From contig JAAZXZ010000067.1 of the NCBI GenBank assembly GCA_014239895.1, forward strand, positions 1 through 13,164: a DNA stretch of 13,164 nt, in the 5' to 3' direction. This DNA is from Flavobacteriaceae bacterium (GTDB taxonomy: Bacteria; Bacteroidota; Bacteroidia; Flavobacteriales; Flavobacteriaceae). This document shows, piece after piece, positions 7,427 to 13,164 of this stretch. Numbering within the stretch: the stretch's first letter is position 1; each line of letters opens with the position of its first letter. A program made the position numbers and the translations under genes. Below the pieces are notes generated by a model, which was not told the origin of the DNA, searched no databases, and worked only from the letters and a program-made list of their open reading frames with translations.

Positions 7427-8899
7427 ATGAAAAACAAACTAAAAGATTTAAACAATTCAAGACGTGATTTTTTAAAAAAATCATCAATGGCATTTTTAGG
7501 TGTATCAATCCTTCCAAGTCATGTAATTTCTGGATTAGGCCATATAGCTCCTAGTGACAAGCTAAATGTTGCTGGTATTGGCGTTGGCGGAATGGGACGT
7601 AATAATCTTAAAAGTATTAAAAATCAAAATATTGTTGCTCTTTGTGATGTAGATTGGGGTTATGCAAAACGGTGTTTTGATGATTACCCTGATATAAAAA
7701 AGTATAAGGATTACAGGATAATGCTAGATGAAATGGATAAACAAATAGATGCTGTTGTTATTGCCACACCTGACCATTCGCATTATATCTCTGCTGCCAA
7801 TAGTATGAAGAGAGGTATGCACGTTTATGTGCAAAAACCTCTAACCCATTCAGTATGGGAATCTCGTGAGCTAACAAAGCTTGCAGAGCAAACTGGAGTG
7901 GCTACACAAATGGGTAATCAGGGAAATTCAAGTGATGATATAAGAAAAGTTTGTGAGTGGATCTGGAATGGTGAAATAGGTGAGGTGGAAAATGTTGAAG
8001 CTTGGACAAACAGACCTATTTGGCCTCAAGGACTTGAGAGACCTACTAATAGTGTGCCTATTCCTGAAACATTAGACTGGGATTTATTTATTGGACCAGC
8101 CCCTTATAGACCTTACCATCCTTCATATACACCTTGGAATTGGAGAGCATGGTGGGATTTTGGTACTGGTGCTTTGGGTGATATGGGATGCCATATTATA
8201 GATCCAGTATTTAAAGCATTAGATTTAGGGTTCCCGTATGCATTTGAAGGTAGCTCGTCTCAGGTTAACACAGAAAGTGCTCCTATTTCAGAAATGGTAA
8301 CCTATTATTTTAATAAACGACCAAATAAAGGAAAAATAAAAATGCCTAAGGTAAAATTTACCTGGTTTGATGGTGGCCATAAACCTGAGCGACCAAAAGG
8401 CATGAAGCCTGGAATGAATCTTGGAAATTGGGGTGGAGGTGCAATTTTTCATGGAACTAAAGGAACACTAGTTTGTGGCACCTATGCTATGGATCCAATT
8501 ATTATTGGTAGAGAAGACAATCCTCCTGCAGTTACAAATGAATTAAGAAGAGTGGAAACTTCTCATGAAATGGACTGGATACGTGCATGTAAGGAGAATA
8601 AGAGTTCAAGAGTTGAAGCAAGTTCTAATTTTTCATATTCTGGCCCACTTAACGAAGTAGTAGTTATGGGTAATCTTGCGATTAGGCTACAAGATCTTAA
8701 AAGAAGGTTGGAATGGGATGCAGAAAACATGAGGATCACAAATATTTCAGATTCTGATGAAATTCGAGTGGTTACTACCGATAAATTTGATGTAGTTGAT
8801 GGTGATCCTAAATGGGACACTAGAAGTACAACAATAAATGCAAAAGAGGCAGCTAGTGAATATGTAAAACGTTCATATCGAAATGGCTGGTATTACTAA
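7427..8899 (+). CDS. Gfo/Idh/MocA family oxidoreductase, Tat-exported
   Basis: A 490-residue member of the same superfamily but of the larger, exported type common in Bacteroidota and Planctomycetota. The N-terminus holds a twin-arginine signal, SRRDFLKKSS at 11-20, followed by a hydrophobic stretch to about 36. The Rossmann motif is AGIGVGGMG (49-57); ATPDHSH (113-119), VQKPLTHS (135-142, Lys137) and GDMGCHIID (251-259, Asp252 and His256) are the remaining family motifs. The long C-terminal region, from about 290 onward, fits the bacterial-type C-terminal domain of this group. Tat export implies folding with bound NAD before translocation, since the periplasm lacks free NAD. Some exported relatives (GH109) use this chemistry for glycosidase activity, so hydrolysis or transient oxidation at C3 is plausible. 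Confidence 0.9.
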   Translation: MKNKLKDLNNSRRDFLKKSSMAFLGVSILPSHVISGLGHIAPSDKLNVAGIGVGGMGRNNLKSIKNQNIVALCDVDWGYAKRCFDDYPDIKKYKDYRIMLDEMDKQIDAVVIATPDHSHYISAANSMKRGMHVYVQKPLTHSVWESRELTKLAEQTGVATQMGNQGNSSDDIRKVCEWIWNGEIGEVENVEAWTNRPIWPQGLERPTNSVPIPETLDWDLFIGPAPYRPYHPSYTPWNWRAWWDFGTGALGDMGCHIIDPVFKALDLGFPYAFEGSSSQVNTESAPISEMVTYYFNKRPNKGKIKMPKVKFTWFDGGHKPERPKGMKPGMNLGNWGGGAIFHGTKGTLVCGTYAMDPIIIGREDNPPAVTNELRRVETSHEMDWIRACKENKSSRVEASSNFSYSGPLNEVVVMGNLAIRLQDLKRRLEWDAENMRITNISDSDEIRVVTTDKFDVVDGDPKWDTRSTTINAKEAASEYVKRSYRNGWYY

Positions 8900-8920
8900 T
8901 GATAATTAAATTAATATAAG

Positions 8921-9694
8921 ATGAAGAATATCTATTACATATTATCTATAATCACTATAAGTTTAATTTTAGCTTGTTCAAATACAACAAAAAATCAGGA
9001 AACATCAGTGGCTGTGGAAAACAATACACTTACTGAAAAAGAAACTGCTGAAGGATGGAGACTTCTTTTTGATGGTAAAACTTCAGATGGATGGAGGGGA
9101 TATAAAAAAGAGACTTTTCCTACTGATTGGAACATTACTGATGAAGGAGAAATATACATGAGTGCTTCTGGAAGAGGAGAGGCAGGATCTGCTAATGGAG
9201 GAGATATAATTTATGATCAAAAATTTTCTAATTTCCATGTAAAACTTGAATGGAAAGTTTCTGAGGGTGGAAATTCGGGTATATTTTACCTAGGTCAGGA
9301 AACTCCTGAATTTGATTACATATGGAGAACAGCACCAGAGATGCAAATATTAGATAATGATAGACATCCAGATGCATTTTTAGGAAAGGATGGAAATAGA
9401 CAGGCTGGAGCATTATATGATCTTTATCCAGCAGTGCCCCAAAATGCAAATAAAGCAGGTGAGTGGAATAAGGTTGAAATCATTGTATATAATGGCACAG
9501 TAATTCACAAACAAAATGGTGAAGTGGTAGTTGAATATCATCTATGGACTCCAAAATGGGAAGATGATGTTTCTAGAAGTAAGTTTCCTAATTTGAATAA
9601 AAACTGGGCTAATGTAGAGAAAGAAGGTTATTTTGGCCTTCAAGATCATGGTGATGATGTGTGGTTTAGAAATATAAAAGTTAGAGAGCTCTAA
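8921..9694 (+). CDS. DUF1080 / 3-keto-disaccharide hydrolase lipoprotein
   Basis: A 257-residue lipoprotein: hydrophobic N-terminus with lipobox ILAC (Cys19), a short polar linker to about residue 43, then one DUF1080 domain. Domain hallmarks are GWRLLFDGKTSDGWRGY, DIIYDQKFSNFHVKLEWKV, GGNSGIFYLGQE, APEMQILDND, a segment with GALYDLYPAV, GEWNKVEIIV, and the closing GYFGLQDHGDDVWFRNIKV. This is the more standard form of the family. It differs clearly from the DUF1080 protein at 1916-2695, so the two are not recent duplicates. It lies 21 bases after the exported Gfo/Idh/MocA gene and ends the operon, seven bases before the stop of the convergent GH51 gene. Predicted role: cleavage of a 3-keto glycoside in the periplasm, inferred from the family name and the neighbours. 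Confidence 0.9.
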   Translation: MKNIYYILSIITISLILACSNTTKNQETSVAVENNTLTEKETAEGWRLLFDGKTSDGWRGYKKETFPTDWNITDEGEIYMSASGRGEAGSANGGDIIYDQKFSNFHVKLEWKVSEGGNSGIFYLGQETPEFDYIWRTAPEMQILDNDRHPDAFLGKDGNRQAGALYDLYPAVPQNANKAGEWNKVEIIVYNGTVIHKQNGEVVVEYHLWTPKWEDDVSRSKFPNLNKNWANVEKEGYFGLQDHGDDVWFRNIKVREL

Positions 9695-9701
9695 GAATAT
9701 T

Positions 9702-11270
9702 CTATTTATAATCACCCTTAATATGAACGATTGTCAATGAGTGAGGTGGTAGGAGGACGACACCATTTTTAAATTTTAATTCTACCTCTTTTGGAGCCAC
9801 TCGATTAGGGTGCTCAATATCGTTGTAAGTATCGGTTGATTCACCGGTGAGAATCTTTGCCTTATATGTGCCATTTAATAGCTTATCTCCCATTGTAACT
9901 TTACATTCGAGGTTCTCCGAAGGATGACGGTTCACCAATGAAATAGCCCAGTTTTCACCTTTTTTGTCAACGGTAGCAATAGCATCAATTACAGAAACTG
10001 AATCTTTACCATCGGTAAGTTTGCTTCCGTTTATCTCTGCATCGCTGACATATTCTTCAAGTTCATTCGCGTACATCGCCATTGTATGGAAATGAGTACG
10101 CTTGACAATTCCTTTAGGATGGACATAAAGAGGTCCGGTCTGGTTCACTAGTGGGGCGATATTCGCCATAGTAATATATTCAGAATTACGAAGGCACGAA
10201 TTAAGAAAAGAAGCAGAAAACAATGCATCTGAGAGATTATAAATTGAAGGATTAAGACTTTTATCCCTGGCTTTTATCAATTTTATTATTTCCGGATCGT
10301 TATAATCCACTTTTTCATTACGTTGAAATCCTGGATGATGCCATGAACGTAAGTTCCATTCATCAAAGGCAATTTTAATTTGCCCTTTATTAATATAGCC
10401 TTCTGTTTCTGCTGTTTGGATTTGATTTACTACCTTTTTAATATACAATTCCGGTTTCTCACTAAGCATTATAGATGACAAGTAGCTGGGTGTAGAATGT
10501 TCTTGAAAGTTTTCAATCCAGTATTGATGTACTGATATGTAATTCAAATGTTCTCCCGCTACTTCAAATAGATAGGGATCTATACTAGAGCTACCGTGAG
10601 TTCCAGAGCAACTTACCAGAATACTTGGATCCACCTCCTTCATTGCTATACCACCATCTCGTACTTTATGAATGTAATCACGACCTGAGCGTTCATTCCC
10701 AACACTCCATATCTTAACATTAAGTGGATCAGAATATCCATTTTTTTTACGCATTTCAGCAAATTTACCTTCAGTTGCATTAGAGTATTCAACCCAATTA
10801 GCCATTTCTTGAACATCCGCCAAACCATTTTGACAGATATATGGTTCTGCATTCAGTAGTCTGCAAAGCTCAACAAACTCATGGGTTCCAAACGTGTTTG
10901 GCTCAATAACTCCCCATCGAATATCATCTTTGGGTTGACGATTCTCACCCACTCCATTCATCCAATGATAGCCATCAACAAAACATCCTCCTGGCCAACG
11001 AATAACGGGTACTTTAAGTTCCTTTAATGCGTTAATGACATCAGTACGAAATCCGTTGTTATCTGATAGTGGAGAGCCAGGGTCAAATACACCACCATAA
11101 ATTTGCTTCCCAAAATGCTCGAGAAACCCTCCGAAAATCATAGGATTGTAAGTTTTGGTAGTCGCATCTGTGTTAATCGTTACATTTGCCTGGATGGATG
11201 TAGGTTGTAGTGTGGTACAGGATGAAACACAACACAGTAGGCTCAAGAGTATTATTATTGAATTCTTCAT
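9702..11270 (-). CDS. GH51 alpha-L-arabinofuranosidase lipoprotein
   Basis: A 522-residue retaining glycosidase of family GH51, releasing alpha-L-arabinofuranosyl residues from plant or algal polysaccharides. The signal ends in VSSC with Cys18 as lipidation site, so it is likely outward- or periplasm-facing. Family motifs are MIFGGFLEHFG (44-54), YGGVFDPGS, IRWPGGCFVDGYHW (90-103) and WSVGNERSG (188-196) with acid/base Glu193. IAFDEWN (300-306) carries the nucleophile Glu304. The C-terminal beta domain includes ENWAISLVNRHPSE. Length is normal for the family. The gene starts 24 bases after the tmRNA 3' end on the same strand, with no hairpin between, and no promoter of its own is obvious. A hand count of a few 60-base lines gave about 40% GC against about 36% in neighbouring genes, a small difference. 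Confidence 0.93.
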   Translation of the reverse strand: MKNSIIILLSLLCCVSSCTTLQPTSIQANVTINTDATTKTYNPMIFGGFLEHFGKQIYGGVFDPGSPLSDNNGFRTDVINALKELKVPVIRWPGGCFVDGYHWMNGVGENRQPKDDIRWGVIEPNTFGTHEFVELCRLLNAEPYICQNGLADVQEMANWVEYSNATEGKFAEMRKKNGYSDPLNVKIWSVGNERSGRDYIHKVRDGGIAMKEVDPSILVSCSGTHGSSSIDPYLFEVAGEHLNYISVHQYWIENFQEHSTPSYLSSIMLSEKPELYIKKVVNQIQTAETEGYINKGQIKIAFDEWNLRSWHHPGFQRNEKVDYNDPEIIKLIKARDKSLNPSIYNLSDALFSASFLNSCLRNSEYITMANIAPLVNQTGPLYVHPKGIVKRTHFHTMAMYANELEEYVSDAEINGSKLTDGKDSVSVIDAIATVDKKGENWAISLVNRHPSENLECKVTMGDKLLNGTYKAKILTGESTDTYNDIEHPNRVAPKEVELKFKNGVVLLPPHSLTIVHIKGDYK

Positions 11271-11282
11271 ATTGAATTCTTC
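11256..11282. repeat. Tandem direct repeat, 13-base units on a 14-base period
   Basis: TATTGAATTCTTC occurs at 11256-11268 and again at 11270-11282 with a single base between. The pair lies across the start codon of the GH51 gene (ATG at 11270-11268, minus strand). It duplicates the first codons into the untranslated leader, out of frame. It may be a slippage or insertion scar next to the tmRNA gene. Confidence 0.8.
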
Positions 11283-11294
11283 TTATTTTAATAG

Positions 11295-11681
11295 TGGAGT
11301 CGCCGAGAATCGAACTCGGGTCCAAACAAGACACTAAACAATTTTCTACATGTTTAGTTTCTATTTATTTTTCGATAATACACTGATTAGAAACTACCTA
11401 TGTATTACTTAGTTTTTTAATTTCAAAAATATGTCAAAACTCCATATTTTCTATGTTAACTTTTACGATGTCTCTAACAGAACGCCGTTAACAAAGGCTT
11501 TCAAGAGACATTTAGCTTTTCCACCTTGTGGAAACTAGGCTAATCTTACTATAATTCAGATTATGCAGCTAAAGCGTATTTATTTTCGCCGTTTAAATTT
11601 CAAATAGATTATTACGCGTACAATTTATTGCGCGACATGCTTATTGTATAATTAAACTTGCTGTCAAAACCAGTCGACCCC
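11295..11681 (-). ncRNA. ssrA: Transfer-messenger RNA (tmRNA)
   Basis: The complete one-piece tmRNA, about 387 bases, rescues stalled ribosomes and tags their products for degradation. On the minus strand it begins GGGGTCGACTGGTTTTGACA, the canonical tmRNA 5' end, and finishes GTTCGATTCTCGGCGACTCCA, the T-arm and acceptor strand. The terminal heptamers GGGGTCG and CGACTCC pair to form the acceptor stem, with one G-U pair, and A is the discriminator base. The following bases are CTA, so CCA is not encoded and must be added. The tag reading frame lies at 11561-11590. Other details, such as the GCATGTCG run after the 5' domain, also fit. The 3' end sits 24 bases before the GH51 gene. Confidence 0.95.
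11561..11590 (-). other. tmRNA proteolysis-tag reading frame (GENKYALAA)
   Basis: Within the tmRNA, minus strand, the codons GGC GAA AAT AAA TAC GCT TTA GCT GCA TAA encode GENKYALAA and stop. The ALAA tail is the usual degradation signal recognised by ClpXP-type proteases, and GEN resembles tags of other Bacteroidota. The resume codon is taken as GGC because the match to known tags begins there; the upstream alanine is carried by the tmRNA itself. Confidence 0.88.
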
Positions 11682-11710
11682 ATTATTTCAATGAACAAAA
11701 AAATGAGGGG

Positions 11711-11718
11711 CAAATATA
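11711..11718 (-). promoter_or_regulatory. Candidate -7 element for tmRNA
   Basis: Read on the minus strand this is TATATTTG, an exact TAnnTTTG match, 29 bases ahead of the mature tmRNA 5' end. Transcription would start near 11705, leaving a leader of about 24 bases for RNase P to remove. No good -33 TTG was found at the right distance, so this is a moderate candidate. Confidence 0.4.
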
Positions 11719-11726
11719 CAAAAAAC

Positions 11727-11757
11727 TTGTGCATCGAATTTAATGGAGCTATTTTTG
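11727..11757 (+). promoter_or_regulatory. Candidate promoter for the saccharopine-dehydrogenase-like gene
   Basis: TTG at 11727-11729, 20 bases, then TATTTTTG at 11750-11757, an exact TAnnTTTG match. Transcription would begin near 11763, about 12 bases before the ATG at 11775, giving a very short leader. This supports the start at 11775 over the longer open frame, which would begin inside the tmRNA. Confidence 0.5.
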
Positions 11758-11774
11758 AATATTATTTTACGTTA

Positions 11775-12974
11775 ATGAAGATTGGTATAATAAAAGAATT
11801 TAAGACTCCTCCTGATAAAAGGGTGGTATTTTCTCCTACTAAATGTATTAGAGTAAAAGAAGAATTCCCTCAAATTGAATTTTTAATTCAAAAGAGCGAT
11901 ATAAGATCTTTTTCTGATAAGGAATATGAAGATTTAGGTTTGTCTGTCGTTGAAGATTTATCTATGGCAGATATACTAATAGGGGTAAAGGAGGTCCCAA
12001 TAGATAAGCTTATTTCAAATAAGCCATATTTCTTTTTTTCACATACCATCAAAAAACAAGACTATAACAAGAAATTATTGCAGGCTATTTTAGAAAAGAA
12101 TATTCAACTTCATGATCATGAAACTATTGTTAATAAAGACAATGTTAGACTAATAGGATTTGGGTATTATGCTGGGGTAATTGGCTCATACAATGGACTG
12201 AGAGCTCTTGGATTAAAACAAGGATTATTTAATCTTCCTAAAGCATCTGAATTAAAAGATAGGAATGAATTTAATAAAGAGCTAGATAAAATTATTCTAC
12301 CAAATATAAAAATTGTATTATCTGGAAAAGGTAGAGTAGGTTCTGGAGCTAAGGAAGTTCTAGATTATTTGCAAATTAAACAGGTTAGTGTTGAAGAATT
12401 TCTAGATAATTCCTTTGATAAGCCTGTATATGTAAATATTGATGTACTAGATTACAATTCCAGAATAGATAATAATGAGTCATCAGCAGATGATTTTTAT
12501 AAAAATCCTCAAGAATACATTTCTACCTTTATGAAATTTTGCAAATCTAGCGATGTGTTTATTGCGGGTCACTATCACAATCCAAAAGCACCAAAATTAA
12601 TCTCTAAACAAAATATAAGTTCTAAAGATTTTAATATTAGGGTTATTGCAGATATTAGCTGCGATATTGATGGACCTATTGTATCAACTATCAGGCCTTC
12701 AACAATTGAAGATCCTATTTATGGTTACGATTCAATTAATCATTGTGAAATAGATTATATGCACGATAATGCTGTAGTGGTGATGGCAGTTGATAATTTG
12801 CCCTGCGAATTACCAAGAGATGCTAGTGAAGCATTTGGCGATATGTTTATCGAGAATGTATTGCCAGCTTTTTTTAATGGTGATGCTGATTTAATATTAG
12901 AAAAATCAAAAATTACTCAAAACGGAAAGCTTACTCCAAGATTTGATTATTTACAGGATTTCGTAATAGATTAG
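11775..12974 (+). CDS. Saccharopine dehydrogenase-like (alanine dehydrogenase/PNT superfamily) NAD(P)-dependent oxidoreductase
   Basis: A 399-residue cytoplasmic enzyme of the alanine dehydrogenase/transhydrogenase superfamily, closest in motif to NAD-dependent, lysine-forming saccharopine dehydrogenase. It begins MKIGIIKEFKTPPDKRV. KEVP at 72-75 and FFFSHTIKKQDYN (86-98) match the N-terminal saccharopine/lysine-ketoglutarate domain. GFGYYAGVIGSYNGLRALG follows at about 128-146, GKGRVG at 184-189 is the Rossmann glycine loop, and ADISCDIDGPIVSTIRPST (292-310) is a family signature. The open frame extends upstream to a TTG at 11658, but that lies within tmRNA. The ATG at 11775 matches the family's N-terminus and has a promoter just upstream. 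It stops three bases before the convergent T9SS gene. Lysine metabolism is likely but not proven. Confidence 0.86.
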   Translation: MKIGIIKEFKTPPDKRVVFSPTKCIRVKEEFPQIEFLIQKSDIRSFSDKEYEDLGLSVVEDLSMADILIGVKEVPIDKLISNKPYFFFSHTIKKQDYNKKLLQAILEKNIQLHDHETIVNKDNVRLIGFGYYAGVIGSYNGLRALGLKQGLFNLPKASELKDRNEFNKELDKIILPNIKIVLSGKGRVGSGAKEVLDYLQIKQVSVEEFLDNSFDKPVYVNIDVLDYNSRIDNNESSADDFYKNPQEYISTFMKFCKSSDVFIAGHYHNPKAPKLISKQNISSKDFNIRVIADISCDIDGPIVSTIRPSTIEDPIYGYDSINHCEIDYMHDNAVVVMAVDNLPCELPRDASEAFGDMFIENVLPAFFNGDADLILEKSKITQNGKLTPRFDYLQDFVID

Positions 12975-12977
12975 CTA

Positions 12978-13164
12978 TTATCGTTTAAGGCTAAAGTGAC
13001 CTTTAAAGGTTTTAATCAGGGTGTCATCATCTCCATATAGCATATCTAGAGTGATCGTAAACCAGTAATCGGTTGAAGGCATTAGTTTTCCATTATAGGT
13101 ACCATCCCATCCATCACTAAGAGGACTTAATTGTTTAAGGAGTTTTCCGTATCTATCAAAGATG
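12978..13164 (-). CDS. C-terminal type IX secretion (type B) sorting domain of a truncated secreted protein
   Basis: The 3' end of a minus-strand gene whose remainder lies beyond the window's right edge. The 61 residues visible begin IFDRYGKLLKQLSP, continue DGWDGTYNGKLMPSTDYWF and close TFKGHFSLKR before a TAA stop at 12980-12978. This is the gliding-motility-associated C-terminal (type B) sorting domain, which directs proteins through the type IX secretion system of Bacteroidota. The domain is almost complete, so the missing part is the functional body: perhaps an adhesin or enzyme, unknown here. It is convergent with the saccharopine-dehydrogenase-like gene with a three-base gap. The domain call is firm and is strong evidence for the taxonomic assignment. 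Confidence 0.9.
   Translation of the reverse strand, partial: IFDRYGKLLKQLSPLSDGWDGTYNGKLMPSTDYWFTITLDMLYGDDDTLIKTFKGHFSLKR

Noticed and set aside
9692..9704. Palindrome AGAATATTCT between the DUF1080 and GH51 stops as a terminator
   Set aside because: It has no loop, is AT-rich and has no clear U-tract, so it is too weak to call.
11295..11332. A separate tRNA gene suggested by the T-arm-like sequence
   Set aside because: The T-arm and acceptor strand pair with the tmRNA 5' end at 11675-11681; no anticodon arm is present.
11155..11337. Plus-strand open frame across the GH51 start and tmRNA end
   Set aside because: It is antisense to the GH51 signal region and the tmRNA acceptor end; it is a shadow frame.
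11424..11431. TAnnTTTG-like box inside tmRNA (minus strand) as a promoter for GH51
   Set aside because: No TTG at a suitable distance was found, and it lies in conserved RNA sequence; chance match in AT-rich DNA.
11658..11774. N-terminal extension of the saccharopine-dehydrogenase-like frame from a TTG
   Set aside because: It overlaps the tmRNA 5' end, has no family similarity and lies upstream of the likely promoter; the ATG at 11775 begins with the conserved N-terminus.
1..13164. CRISPR array, insertion sequence or integrase
   Set aside because: No spaced repeat series, transposase-like or recombinase-like frame was found on either strand.

Overview
The window looks like chromosomal DNA from a member of the Bacteroidota, most likely a marine flavobacterium-like organism. 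The reasons are its AT-rich sequence, spacers with Bacteroidota-type promoter motifs (TTG, about 19-20 bases, TAnnTTTG), many lipoprotein signals, and a C-terminal type IX secretion (type B) sorting domain at the right edge. A complete tmRNA gene is also present.

Layout. (1) 1-1929, plus strand: the 3' end of fumarylacetoacetase (tyrosine/homogentisate breakdown), a flavin-reductase-family protein and an azurin-like blue-copper lipoprotein, tightly packed. (2) 1916-4959, minus strand: a three-gene operon encoding a GMC-family FAD oxidoreductase, a gluconate-2-dehydrogenase-subunit-3-like partner with a Tat-like signal, and a secreted DUF1080 (3-keto-disaccharide hydrolase) protein. (3) 4960-5079: a 120-base divergent promoter region with a 7-3-7 inverted repeat. 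(4) 5080-9694, plus strand: a lipoprotein TIM-barrel sugar isomerase/epimerase-like protein, a 63-residue DUF4287-like protein, a cytoplasmic Gfo/Idh/MocA oxidoreductase, a Tat-exported Gfo/Idh/MocA oxidoreductase and a second DUF1080 lipoprotein. (5) 9702-11270, minus strand: a GH51 alpha-L-arabinofuranosidase lipoprotein, directly downstream of (6) the tmRNA gene at 11295-11681 on the minus strand. (7) 11775-12974, plus strand: a saccharopine-dehydrogenase-like enzyme. (8) 12978-13164, minus strand: the end of a T9SS-secreted protein.

How it may work together. The two divergent operons (1916-9694) look like one catabolic unit for glycosides handled through 3-keto intermediates. An FAD dehydrogenase pair would oxidise the C3 hydroxyl of a glycoside in the periplasm. 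DUF1080 proteins and the TIM-barrel protein would cleave or rearrange the 3-keto sugar, and Gfo/Idh/MocA enzymes would carry out oxidation or re-reduction. Most members carry export signals, so much of the chemistry is probably periplasmic. The families are recognised with good confidence. The substrate, the order of steps and the electron acceptor are inferred. No transporter, SusCD pair or dedicated regulator for the unit lies inside the window.
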